Part shown: positions 9,087 to 16,631 of the stretch, piece by piece
Position numbering within the stretch: the stretch's first letter is position 1
How the letters are laid out: the number at the start of each line of letters is the position of its first letter
Assembly: GCA_035695065.1 (NCBI GenBank)
Contig: DASSEW010000059.1
Span: 1 to 64,000, forward strand
Length of the DNA stretch: 64,000 nucleotides
Origin: 66-474 sp035695065
Lineage (GTDB): Bacteria > Pseudomonadota > Gammaproteobacteria > Xanthomonadales > Rhodanobacteraceae
Direction: 5' to 3'
Notes under the pieces: generated by a model
Databases searched by the model: none
What the model saw: the letters and a program-made list of their open reading frames with translations, nothing else
Told to the model about the DNA's origin: nothing
Program-made: the position numbers and the translations under genes

Positions 9087-9472
9087 GCCCAGGTCCTCAC
9101 CAGGGTTTGCGCGATCGCGAAGCCCGCGAGCGTCAGCGCCAGCGAGCCGATCAGGTGCAGTCCGATCATTGCGCCAGCCCATGCGTATTCCTGCCGCAGC
9201 AACAGCGTGACGGTCTCGCCGGAGAATGTCGAAAACGTGGTGAGGCCGCCGAGAAATCCGGTCGTGATGAACAGGCGCAGTTCCGGCGACAGCGTGGAGA
9301 ACTGCTCGAACGCGCCGAGCGTCAGGCCCATGATCAATCCGCCGAGCAGGTTGGCGGTCAGCGTGCCGAGCGGAACAGTGGGGAAGATCGGATTCAGCGC
9401 CAGGCCGAACACATAACGCAGGCAGGCGCCGAGGAAGGCGCCGCATCCGGTTGCAAGCAGGGCATACAGCAT
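9083..9472 (-). CDS. crcB: fluoride efflux channel CrcB/Fluc
   Basis: 129 residues with four transmembrane helices, the normal size of a dual-topology Fluc channel subunit. Conserved stretches are GTLTANLLGGLIMG in helix 2 and TTGFLGGLTTFSTFSGE in helix 3, which carries the Phe box and the break that binds the central sodium ion. The product works as a dimer in the inner membrane and lets fluoride leave the cell. A fluoride riboswitch about 90 bases upstream confirms the role. Confidence 0.95.
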   Translation of the reverse strand: MLYALLATGCGAFLGACLRYVFGLALNPIFPTVPLGTLTANLLGGLIMGLTLGAFEQFSTLSPELRLFITTGFLGGLTTFSTFSGETVTLLLRQEYAWAGAMIGLHLIGSLALTLAGFAIAQTLVRTWA

Positions 9473-9562
9473 GTCGGTTCCTTTGCTCCTTCAGGTGCGG
9501 AACCGCATGCGCGCGAAGCGATCGTCTTGCGGCGACACCTACGCGCACCGGGCTCCGGTGTG

Positions 9563-9620
9563 GGTAGGCATCATCAGCCGGAACAGGATTCCGGCGGTTC
9601 GGGGAGGCATGCCATCTCCC
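9563..9620 (-). promoter_or_regulatory. fluoride riboswitch (crcB motif)
   Basis: Read on the minus strand the region begins GGGAGATGGCATGCCTCCCC, continues with AACCGCC and a GGAA/TTCC helix, and ends GCTGATGATGCCTACCC. This is the conserved crcB motif, including the GAUGGCAU and GCCUAC segments that form the pseudoknot and fluoride pocket. It is followed at 9546-9561 by a CACCGG-AGC-CCGGTG hairpin that could act in the expression platform; no U-run follows, so control may be translational. The crcB start lies about 90 bases downstream. Confidence 0.92.
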
Positions 9621-9660
9621 TTGCGACCGCGCGATGGTAGCGCAGCCGAGCCGGCCGGCG

Positions 9661-10146
9661 TCAAGCCTGCTTTGCGTGCAGGAGTCCGCGATCATCCAGG
9701 AAGGCGCGCGCGTCTTCCGCGTCGTGATCGAACCACGCGCGCGCGGAGCCGAGCCGGAACGTGTAGCCCCAGGCATCCATGTCGGCCAGCGCGCGCTCGC
9801 GGCCGAAGCCGGGCAGGGCGTCGGCCAGTACGATTTGCAGGTAGCAGGTCGCGTCCTCCTCGATCTGCGAATCGCTGGCATCCGTGTGCACCGCCGCGCG
9901 ACGCTCGGGATCCAGCACCAGCAGGTGACAGGCTTCGTGCAACAGCGAATGCACGGGTGTGTCCGCGCGGGCGTAAACGTTGGAACCGATCACGCCCGCC
10001 TCGCACTCGCCCCAGTAGCTGCCGGGAATCGCTGCGCCGTCTTCCACGCGGATCAATTGCAGATCGTGTCGCGCGAGCAGCGTGGCGCACGCACCGAAGC
10101 CGATGTCGGCGACGCGCAGGACCTCAAGGCTGCCGCGCGCGCTCAC
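9661..10146 (-). CDS. HExxH-containing protein of unknown function downstream of minE
   Basis: 161 residues. It starts at a GTG three bases after the minE stop, so it is probably translated as the last gene of the min operon. A perfect HExxH motif (HEACH, His70-His74) is followed by LLVLDPERR and an acidic stretch with a second possible ligand, Glu or Asp near residues 93-97. This resembles a minimal zinc metallopeptidase. No signal peptide or membrane segment is seen. I do not recognise a named family, and its association with Min proteins may be functional or only positional. Confidence 0.75.
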   Translation of the reverse strand: MSARGSLEVLRVADIGFGACATLLARHDLQLIRVEDGAAIPGSYWGECEAGVIGSNVYARADTPVHSLLHEACHLLVLDPERRAAVHTDASDSQIEEDATCYLQIVLADALPGFGRERALADMDAWGYTFRLGSARAWFDHDAEDARAFLDDRGLLHAKQA

Positions 10147-10149
10147 GGT

Positions 10150-10416
10150 TCACGCGCCCGCGGCCTTGCCTTCCGGCAGCGCCACCGAAAGCTCCAGCAC
10201 CTCGTGTTCGCCGTCGCGTTCCAGGTTGATCTGCACCGCGTCCGGATCCACGTTGACGTACTTGCGGATCACGGCCAGCAGTTCGCCGCGCAGAAGCGGC
10301 AGGTAGTCGGGCGCGCCGCGGTTGGCGCGTTCCTGCGCCACGATGATGCGCAGGCGCTCGCGCGCGATGTTCGCGGTGTTCTTCGGACGCGCGCGCAGGA
10401 AATCGAGAATGCTCAT
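10150..10416 (-). CDS. minE: cell division topological specificity factor MinE
   Basis: 88 residues, the typical MinE length. The N-terminal MSILDFLRARPKNTANIARE segment holds the membrane-targeting helix and the MinD-contacting strand (residues about 13-30). The C-terminal part is the dimerisation domain. MinE stimulates MinD ATPase and drives pole-to-pole oscillation, keeping MinCD away from midcell. It lies 11 bases after minD. Confidence 0.95.
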   Translation of the reverse strand: MSILDFLRARPKNTANIARERLRIIVAQERANRGAPDYLPLLRGELLAVIRKYVNVDPDAVQINLERDGEHEVLELSVALPEGKAAGA

Positions 10417-10427
10417 GGCAGCGCTCC

Positions 10428-11240
10428 TCAGGTTCCGAACATGCGCTTGAAGAAGCCTTTCTTCGGCGCGTCGATGAAGCGCAACTCGAGCTCTTCGCCG
10501 AGCAGCCGCGACACCGCGTCAGAGTATGCCTGTCCCGCGATCGAACCGGCATCATGGATCACCGGTACGCCGGCATTGGATGCGGCCAGCACGTTTTCCG
10601 ATTCCGGGATCACGCCCAGCACCGGGATGCCGAGGATCTCCTCGACGTCCGCCACGCTCATCATCTCGCCGGCTTCCACGCGCACCGGGTTGTAGCGCGT
10701 CAGCAACAGGTGCTGCGGCATCGCGCCGTCGCCACGCTCGGCGCGACGCGTCTTGGACGAAAGCAGGCCGAGGATGCGGTCGGAATCGCGCACGGAAGAA
10801 ACTTCCGGATTCACCACCACCACCGCGCGGTCGGCGAAGTACATCGCCAGGTGCGCGCCTTTCTCGATGCCGGCCGGTGAATCGCAGACGACGTAGTCGA
10901 AGCCGTCCTTCGCCAGATCGTCCAGCACGCGCTCCACGCCTTCCTGGGTCAGCGCGTCCTTGTCGCGCGTCTGCGAGGCGGCGAGCACGTAGAGATTGTC
11001 GTGGCGCTTGTCGCGGATCAGCGCCTGCTTCAGCGTGGCCTCGTTGTGGATCACGTTGACGAAGTCGTAGACCACGCGCCGCTCGCAACCCATGATGAGA
11101 TCCAGGTTGCGCAGGCCCACGTCGAAGTCGATGACCGCGACCTTGTGGCCGCGCAGGGCGAGGCCGGTGGCGAGGGAGGCGGACGTGGTGGTCTTGCCCA
11201 CGCCGCCCTTGCCGGATGTGACGACGATGATTTCGGTCAA
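10428..11240 (-). CDS. minD: septum site-determining ATPase MinD
   Basis: 270 residues. The deviant Walker A motif KGGVGKT is at residues 11-17, with the switch region DFDVGLRNLD after it and the CDSPAGIEKGAH segment in the middle. The C-terminal end KKGFFKRMFGT is the amphipathic membrane-targeting helix. MinD-ATP binds the membrane and recruits MinC to block FtsZ rings near the poles. It is separated from minC by a 108-base stretch of short GCGGTCA-type repeats, unusual inside a min operon. Confidence 0.97.
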   Translation of the reverse strand: MTEIIVVTSGKGGVGKTTTSASLATGLALRGHKVAVIDFDVGLRNLDLIMGCERRVVYDFVNVIHNEATLKQALIRDKRHDNLYVLAASQTRDKDALTQEGVERVLDDLAKDGFDYVVCDSPAGIEKGAHLAMYFADRAVVVVNPEVSSVRDSDRILGLLSSKTRRAERGDGAMPQHLLLTRYNPVRVEAGEMMSVADVEEILGIPVLGVIPESENVLAASNAGVPVIHDAGSIAGQAYSDAVSRLLGEELELRFIDAPKKGFFKRMFGT

Positions 11241-11284
11241 GGGTGAATCTCCAATAATCGGACTTGAATCGGGAGTGAGCGGGC

Positions 11285-11352
11285 CAGCGGTCAGCGGTCA
11301 GCGGTCTGGAGCCGAGCGCCCTTCCGCTCACCGCTCACTGTTCACCGCTCAC
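11285..11352. repeat. short GCGGTCA/CCGCTCAC repeats between minC and minD
   Basis: Three copies of agcggtc (11286-11306) are followed 17 bases later by three copies of a ccgctcac-like unit (11324-11352). The second set is roughly the reverse complement of the first, so the RNA can fold into a long imperfect hairpin. The minC stop codon (11349-11351) lies inside the last unit. The hairpin may affect mRNA stability or coupling between minC and minD. Confidence 0.6.
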
Positions 11353-12134
11353 AGGTTCGCAATCTTCAACTTGTTGCCATCGAGGAAAATCTGCACCGCC
11401 TTGCCTTCGTACTGCGCGGGGATCTCCTCGAACACGCGGTAGTGGCCGGCGATGGATACCAGCTCCGCGCGGAATTCGCTGCAATAGATGCGCGCGCTCT
11501 CGTCGCCCAGCGCGCCGGCGAAGGCGCGGCCGCGCAGCGGGCCGTACACGTGCACGTTGCCGTCGGCCAGCACTTCCGCGCCATTGGCGACCGGCGCCAC
11601 GATCACCAGGTCGCGACCGCGCGCATAGACCTGCTGGCCGGTGCGCACGGGCTGCGAATGATGTTGTGCACCGACGTGCGCGGGCGACGCACTGACGGGC
11701 TCTGGCGCCGGCGCCGGTTGCGCGGCGCTCGATGGGCGGGAAGGCGACGTGGCTTCCGTGCGCTGCACGGGTTCGCTTTCGCGTTCGTACTGCGCGCGGA
11801 ACTTGGCGATCAACGGCAGGCCGAGGCGTCGCGCCAGCGCATCGGTGTCGCTGGTGCCGTAGGCGAGTCCCACCGGCAGCATGCCGGCCGCGCGCACCGC
11901 TTCCAGCAGCGCGTCCACCGCGCCGTCGTCGGGCTGCTTCGGCAGGTGCGAAAGATCGAGCACCACCGCGGTACGCTCGAACAGCTGCGGCGCGGCGCGC
12001 ACGCGGCGTTCCAGTTCCTCGTGCAGCGCCGCGGCGTCATCGCGCTTCACGCGCACGCTGGCGATGCCGACCTGCCCGAACTTCAGCTCGATCGCATCCC
12101 CGTTGTCGTTGCGCACCGCAGTTGCCGCGCTCAC
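11349..12134 (-). CDS. minC: septum site-determining protein MinC
   Basis: 261 residues from a GTG at 12134 that overlaps the stop of the upstream acetyltransferase gene (GTGA). Residues 1-110 form the N-terminal FtsZ-inhibiting domain. A Pro/Ala/Ser-rich linker of about 45 residues follows. The C-terminal beta-helix domain contains ARGRDLVIVAPVANGAEVLADGNVHVYGPLRGRA, quoted here only as its span of roughly residues 160-195. This domain dimerises and binds MinD. Gene order minC-minD-minE supports the call. Confidence 0.92.
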   Translation of the reverse strand: MSAATAVRNDNGDAIELKFGQVGIASVRVKRDDAAALHEELERRVRAAPQLFERTAVVLDLSHLPKQPDDGAVDALLEAVRAAGMLPVGLAYGTSDTDALARRLGLPLIAKFRAQYERESEPVQRTEATSPSRPSSAAQPAPAPEPVSASPAHVGAQHHSQPVRTGQQVYARGRDLVIVAPVANGAEVLADGNVHVYGPLRGRAFAGALGDESARIYCSEFRAELVSIAGHYRVFEEIPAQYEGKAVQIFLDGNKLKIANL

Positions 12135-12736
12135 GCACCACCCGTTGCAGTGCGCGGCAGTGCGTTGAGGTTCGGCCGTTCGCGATCGGCGAGCCAGGGC
12201 AGCGACGGCAGGCCGCGCGGATAGGTGTCGCGCACGAAATCGAAACACTCGAGCGGCTTTGCCAGCAGGCATACGCGGCGATCGCTTTCCGGCATCAACT
12301 GCTGGCCGACCTCGCTGAAGCCGCGGGTGCCGTGGAACAGCATCGCGACGTCGTCGCGCGGCTCCAGGAAGACTTCGCACGCCAGCAGCGGCGCGCGCAC
12401 TTCCGCATAGCTCTGCACGTCGCTGTAGAACAGCCGGCCGAGGCCGTGGCCGCGATAGAGATCGCCGATCACCACGCGGTCCACGTAGACGAAACCCTGG
12501 TAGTGCGCGCGGAACCAGCGGAAGTTGGAACTGGCGTGCGGCGCGTCTTCGCGCAGCGCGATCAGGAAGCCCGCCACGCCGCCGTCGATTTCGGCCACGC
12601 GAAAATAATCCGCGTGTTCGAAAAAATGCCGCACGCTTGCGGCATCGAGGGGCAGGATCGCGGACCCGGCATTGTTGTTCAGGGCGAGCACGGCATCCAG
12701 GTCGCGCTCGCGGACATCGCGGAGGCTTACAGGCAT
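12131..12736 (-). CDS. GNAT family N-acetyltransferase upstream of minC
   Basis: 201 residues from the ATG at 12736, which has a good GGAGA ribosome site six bases away. A further in-frame ATG at 12760 lies inside a tandem repeat and is less likely. The GNAT acetyl-CoA loop reads VVIGDLYRGHGLGRLFY, and the C-terminal half has FHGTRGFSEVGQQ. The stop overlaps the minC GTG. The substrate is unknown. The position at the head of a min operon is notable, but nothing in the protein points to cell division. Confidence 0.82.
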   Translation of the reverse strand: MPVSLRDVRERDLDAVLALNNNAGSAILPLDAASVRHFFEHADYFRVAEIDGGVAGFLIALREDAPHASSNFRWFRAHYQGFVYVDRVVIGDLYRGHGLGRLFYSDVQSYAEVRAPLLACEVFLEPRDDVAMLFHGTRGFSEVGQQLMPESDRRVCLLAKPLECFDFVRDTYPRGLPSLPWLADRERPNLNALPRTATGGA

Positions 12737-12746
12737 CACTTCTCCA

Positions 12747-12858
12747 GTGCGTTCGTCCATGAACGCGAAAAAGCAGCCATCCTGACCGCACTGCTCGAAA
12801 TATGTGCGTTCATCCGTGAACGCGAGTCAGGGCGGCCATCCGTGACCGCACTTTTAAA
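12747..12858. repeat. 57-bp direct tandem repeat, two copies
   Basis: Two units start at 12747 and 12804. Each begins gtgcgttc, then tccatgaacgcg or tccgtgaacgcg, and contains gccatcc and tgaccgcact. They are roughly 80 percent alike by eye. Each unit holds a small palindrome (GTTC...GAAC). They occupy the divergent gap between the GNAT-min operon and the sensor kinase gene, so they could carry regulator sites for either. Confidence 0.65.
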
Positions 12859-12986
12859 GTGCACCTCTGCACGAGCGCGGACGCTGTGCGTATCCCGGGA
12901 TTATGCCATGCCCACCCCGGCGGGCATACCGTGAACCAGCCCGCAGAGGGGAGCCGCGGCGGCCAGCGCACCGGCGCGGCTTGGCT

Positions 12987-12992
12987 TATCAT
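12987..12992 (+). promoter_or_regulatory. possible -10 element for a leaderless kinase mRNA
   Basis: The hexamer tatcat ends six bases before the GTG at 12999. No Shine-Dalgarno is visible, so transcription may begin at or next to the start codon. The -35 match is not clear. The same spacing is seen before the genes at 14916, 38089, 57483 and 58758. Confidence 0.35.
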
Positions 12993-12998
12993 CGGCCC

Positions 12999-14204
12999 GT
13001 GTCGCGCCAAGCCCTCAACCATATCCGCCTGCTGCGCTATGCGGGCCTGTTCACCTACGCCTGCGTGGGCGTGCCGCTGGTCAGCCATGACTGGATGCTG
13101 GCGCGGCTGAGCCATTCGCAGGGGCAGGATCAGCTCAGCCAGTTGCAGCAACAGATGCGCACCCACACGGACGTGCTGCTGTGGGCCGTCTGCTACGTGG
13201 TGTTCGGGCTGGTCTACTGGCTGCTGACGCGCAACCTCGGATCGCGCCGCCAGTGGATGATCAAGCTGCTCGGCCTGCTGGTGCTGACCGGGACGGCGAT
13301 CGCGATCGGCTGGTTCTCCCAGAGCGGCCTGTCCGCGCTGCTGATGATCGTCGTCTGCGTGGTGTTGCCGTGGCTGCTGCCGCTGCCGCTGGGCGTGGCC
13401 TGGCTGGTCGTGCAGAACCTCGCGCTGGTTCCCGTGTTCGCCAGCTTTCCCGGACTCGACCTTGGCACCGCGGTGTTGCAGGTCAGCATCTACTTCGGCT
13501 TCTCGGTGGTCACCTTCGTCACCTCGATGGTCGCCAGCCAGCAGGCCGAGGCGCGCGAGGAACAGCGACGCCTGAATTCCGAACTGCGCGCGACCCGCGC
13601 GCTGCTCGCCGAATCCAGCCGCATCTCCGAGCGCATGCGCATCGCGCGCGAACTGCACGACCTGGTCGGCCATCATCTCACCGCGTTGAGCCTCAACCTG
13701 GAAGTGGCGAGCCACCTGACCAGCGAGCCCGCCGCCGAACACGTCGGCAAGGCGCAGGCCACCGCCAAGCAGTTGCTGAGCGACGTGCGCGAGGTGGTGA
13801 GCGAGCTGCGCGACGACGATGCGATCGACCTCACCGGCGCGCTGCGCAGCCTGACCGAAGGCGTGCCGGGGCTGAACGTGCACCTGGAATTGCCGCCACG
13901 TTTCGCGGTGGACGATCCGCGCCGCGCGCAGGTGCTGCTGCGCTGCACGCAGGAGATCGTCACCAATGCGGTGCGTCACGCCGGCGCAAGGCACCTGTGG
14001 TTGCGCTTCGAACGCACGCCCGATGGCATGCTTGCGCTGAAGGCGCACGACGACGGGCGCGGCGCGTCGGAACTGAAGCCAGGCAACGGGCTGTCGGGGA
14101 TGCGCGAGCGCCTGGCCGAAGTGGGCGGCCGCTTGTGGATAGACACCGCGCGGGATCGCGGGTTTACTTTGGAAGCCTCGATGCCAATTGAGAATGCCGT
14201 CTGA
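12999..14204 (+). CDS. DesK/LiaS-type membrane sensor histidine kinase
   Basis: 401 residues from a GTG at 12999. Five or six hydrophobic segments fill residues 8-175, with almost no extracellular domain, as in kinases that sense the membrane itself. A coiled linker rich in Glu and Arg follows. The HisKA_3 motif RELHDLVGHHLTALSLNLE places the phosphorylated His at 220. The ATPase domain has EIVTNAVRHAGA (N box) and DDGRGASELKPGNGLSGM (G boxes). The LuxR-type regulator 30 bases downstream is the obvious partner, and the ABC exporter after it is a candidate target. Confidence 0.9.
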   Translation: MSRQALNHIRLLRYAGLFTYACVGVPLVSHDWMLARLSHSQGQDQLSQLQQQMRTHTDVLLWAVCYVVFGLVYWLLTRNLGSRRQWMIKLLGLLVLTGTAIAIGWFSQSGLSALLMIVVCVVLPWLLPLPLGVAWLVVQNLALVPVFASFPGLDLGTAVLQVSIYFGFSVVTFVTSMVASQQAEAREEQRRLNSELRATRALLAESSRISERMRIARELHDLVGHHLTALSLNLEVASHLTSEPAAEHVGKAQATAKQLLSDVREVVSELRDDDAIDLTGALRSLTEGVPGLNVHLELPPRFAVDDPRRAQVLLRCTQEIVTNAVRHAGARHLWLRFERTPDGMLALKAHDDGRGASELKPGNGLSGMRERLAEVGGRLWIDTARDRGFTLEASMPIENAV

Positions 14205-14233
14205 GTGGCTGCGCGGTCCAACGGGGAAATTGA

Positions 14234-14875
14234 ATGATCTCAGTGTGCTTGGTTGACGACCAGAATCTGGTGCGTCAGGGAATAAGGTCGCTGCTGGAAC
14301 TGTCGCCGGAAATCCGCGTGGTGGCCGAGTGCGTGGATGGCGCGCAGGCGCTGGACACCATCCCGAAGGTGAAGCCGGACGTGGTGCTGCTGGACATGCG
14401 CATGCCCGGCAAGAGCGGGCTGGACGTGCTCAACACCTTCGCCGCGCAGGGCGAGGTGCCGCCGACGATCATCCTCACCACCTTCGACGACGATCAACTG
14501 GTGCTCGCCGGATTGAAGGCCGGCGCGCGCGGCTACCTGCTGAAGGATGTTTCGCTGGAACAACTCGTCGAAGCGGTGAAGACCGTTGCCGCCGGGGGCT
14601 CGCTGATCGCCCCGATGGTGACCCAGCGCCTGTTGGCCGGCATCGGCCGCATGCAGAACCAGTTCACCAGCCTCGAACAGCCCGACCCGCTGACCGACCG
14701 CGAAACCGAAATCCTGCGCCTGATGTCCGGCGGCTACAGCAACAAGGAAATTGCCAATTCGCTGGGCGTCGCCGAAGGCACGGTCAAGAACCACGTCTCC
14801 AACATCCTCTCCAAGCTCGGCGTGCGCGACCGCACGCGCGCGGTTCTGAAGGCGCTGGAGTTGGGAATTGTTTGA
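14234..14875 (+). CDS. NarL/LuxR-family response regulator
   Basis: 213 residues with a GGGGA ribosome site. The receiver domain (1-120) has the acidic pair Asp8-Asp9, phosphoacceptor Asp54 in VVLLDMRMPGKSG, and Lys near 104 in GYLLKDVS. The LuxR helix-turn-helix occupies the C-terminus: TDRETEILRLMSGGYSNKEI, then GVAEGTVKNHVSNILSKL. It is the partner of the kinase upstream. The ABC exporter genes start 41 bases later and may be its targets. Confidence 0.93.
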   Translation: MISVCLVDDQNLVRQGIRSLLELSPEIRVVAECVDGAQALDTIPKVKPDVVLLDMRMPGKSGLDVLNTFAAQGEVPPTIILTTFDDDQLVLAGLKAGARGYLLKDVSLEQLVEAVKTVAAGGSLIAPMVTQRLLAGIGRMQNQFTSLEQPDPLTDRETEILRLMSGGYSNKEIANSLGVAEGTVKNHVSNILSKLGVRDRTRAVLKALELGIV

Positions 14876-14902
14876 TGGCATGTGGTGATCATCACGCTGC
14901 GG

Positions 14903-14908
14903 TAAGCT
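14903..14908 (+). promoter_or_regulatory. possible -10 element for a leaderless ABC ATPase mRNA
   Basis: The hexamer taagct ends seven bases before the ATG at 14916, and no Shine-Dalgarno is present. A gtgatcatcac palindrome (14884-14894) lies just upstream, near the expected -35 position, and could be an operator. Confidence 0.4.
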
Positions 14909-14915
14909 AGTCGCG

Positions 14916-15854
14916 ATGATCGAAACCGAACGCCTCGGCAAGCGCTACGGCGCGTTGCAAGCGGTGGATGACTTGAACCTGCGCGTGGCCAGGGGCCAGG
15001 TGCTTGGCCTGCTCGGTCCCAACGGCGCGGGCAAATCCAGTTCGATGCGCATGATCGCCGGATTTCTCCTGCCGAGTTCCGGCCGCGCGCGCGTATGCGG
15101 CTACGACGTGGTGCGCGATCCGGTGCCGGCGCGGCGGGCACTCGGTTACCTGCCCGAGGGCGCGCCCAGTTACGGCGAAATGAGCGTGCGCGAATTCCTG
15201 CTGTTCATCGCGCGCGTGCGCGGGTTGCGCGGCATCGCCCGCAACCGGCGGCTGGACGAGATGGTTGCGTTGCTGCAACTGCACCCGGTGCTGGAACAGC
15301 CGATCGAGACGCTCTCCAAGGGCTTTCGCCGCCGTGTGTGCCTGGCCCAGGCGCTGCTGCACGACCCGCCCGCGCTGATCCTGGACGAGCCGACCGACGG
15401 CCTCGATCCGAACCAGCAGCGCGAGGTGCACGCGCTGATCCGCAACATGGCGCGTGACCGCGCGATCATCCTGTGCACGCACGCGTTGAACGAAGTGCGC
15501 ACGGTATGCAATCGCGTGGCAATCCTCGCCGGCGGCAAGCTGCGCGCGGAAGGCACGCCGGCGGAACTGGAAGCGCAATCGCGCTATCACGGCGCGGTCA
15601 GCTTCCATGCGCCCGCCAACGCACTGGTGCGCGAACTGCTGGCTCGCCTGCCCGAGGTGGACAGCGTGGAAGTGGATGCCGGCGACGGCCGGGTCACGGT
15701 ATTCCCGCGCGCGGGCAGACACATCCTCGGTGAAGTGCAGCGCCTGCTGGAAGCGCAGAACATGCGGGTCGATGAACTGCAGCTCGAACGCGGTCGGCTG
15801 GAAGACGTGTTCCGCAGCGTCACCGAAGCCGCCATGACGAAGATCGCGGCATGA
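14916..15854 (+). CDS. ABC transporter ATP-binding protein (Gld-like/ABC-2)
   Basis: 312 residues. Walker A is GPNGAGKSS at residues 34-42, the signature is LSKGFRRRVCLAQ, Walker B is LILDEPTDGLD, and the switch His lies in ILCTHALNEV. The last 90 residues form the extra C-terminal domain common in ABC-2 export ATPases. It overlaps the permease gene by four bases (ATGA). Together with the next two genes it forms a GldA-GldF-GldG-like exporter. In Flavobacterium that complex is linked to gliding, but many non-gliding proteobacteria carry it and its cargo there is unknown. Confidence 0.9.
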   Translation: MIETERLGKRYGALQAVDDLNLRVARGQVLGLLGPNGAGKSSSMRMIAGFLLPSSGRARVCGYDVVRDPVPARRALGYLPEGAPSYGEMSVREFLLFIARVRGLRGIARNRRLDEMVALLQLHPVLEQPIETLSKGFRRRVCLAQALLHDPPALILDEPTDGLDPNQQREVHALIRNMARDRAIILCTHALNEVRTVCNRVAILAGGKLRAEGTPAELEAQSRYHGAVSFHAPANALVRELLARLPEVDSVEVDAGDGRVTVFPRAGRHILGEVQRLLEAQNMRVDELQLERGRLEDVFRSVTEAAMTKIAA

Positions 15855-16630
15855 GCCGCTCCGACGGGAACGCGGTGCACGGCGACCGCCTGCAGGGCGA
15901 CGCGTTCGCCGGCGTGTTGCTGCGCGAACTGAGCGGCTATCTCACCACGCCGGTCGCGTGGCTGTTCACGGTGATCTTCCTGCTGCTGGCCGGCGCCGCC
16001 ACGTTCTATCTCGGTGGCTTCTTCGAACGTGGACAGGCCGACCTGCAGCCGTTCTTCCAGTTCCATCCATGGTTGTACCTGGTGCTGGTGCCGGCGATGG
16101 CGATGCGGTTGTGGGCGGAAGAACGCCGCGGCGGCACGCTGGAACTGCTGCTCACCTTGCCGATCCGGCCATGGCAGGCGGTGCTGGCGAAGTTCATCGC
16201 CGCCTGGATCGCGATCGGCGTGGCGTTGTCGCTGACGTTCCCGATGTGGCTGACCGTGGATTACCTCGGCAATCCCGACAATGGCGTGATCTTCGCCGGC
16301 TACGTCGGCAGTTTCCTTCTCGCCGGCGCGTTCCTCGCGATCGGCGAGTGCGTCTCCGCGCTGACGCGCAGCCAGGTGATCGCGTTCATCCTCGCGGTCA
16401 CGATCTGCCTGCTGTTGCTGATGGCCGGCTATCCGCTGATCCAGGGGCCGCTTGAGACCGCGGGCTGGCCGACTCTGGCCGAAGCGCTGAAGGAGATCAG
16501 CCTGTATGCGCACTTCAACGCCATCTCGCGCGGCGTGATGGACCTGCGTGATCTCGCCTATTTCGTGCTGACCATCGCGTTCTGGCTCAGCGCCTGCGTG
16601 GTCGTGCTCGATACGAAGAGAGGCGTCTGA
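15851..16630 (+). CDS. ABC-2 permease, GldF-like
   Basis: 259 residues with six hydrophobic helices. The segment RELSGYLTTPVAWLFTVIF at the first helix and RLWAEERRGGTLELLLTLP after the second are typical of ABC-2 permeases of the GldF/NosY group. It overlaps the ATPase gene at its start and ends one base before the GTG of the GldG-like gene, so the three are translated as a unit. Confidence 0.88.
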   Translation: MSRSDGNAVHGDRLQGDAFAGVLLRELSGYLTTPVAWLFTVIFLLLAGAATFYLGGFFERGQADLQPFFQFHPWLYLVLVPAMAMRLWAEERRGGTLELLLTLPIRPWQAVLAKFIAAWIAIGVALSLTFPMWLTVDYLGNPDNGVIFAGYVGSFLLAGAFLAIGECVSALTRSQVIAFILAVTICLLLLMAGYPLIQGPLETAGWPTLAEALKEISLYAHFNAISRGVMDLRDLAYFVLTIAFWLSACVVVLDTKRGV

Positions 16631-16631
16631 C

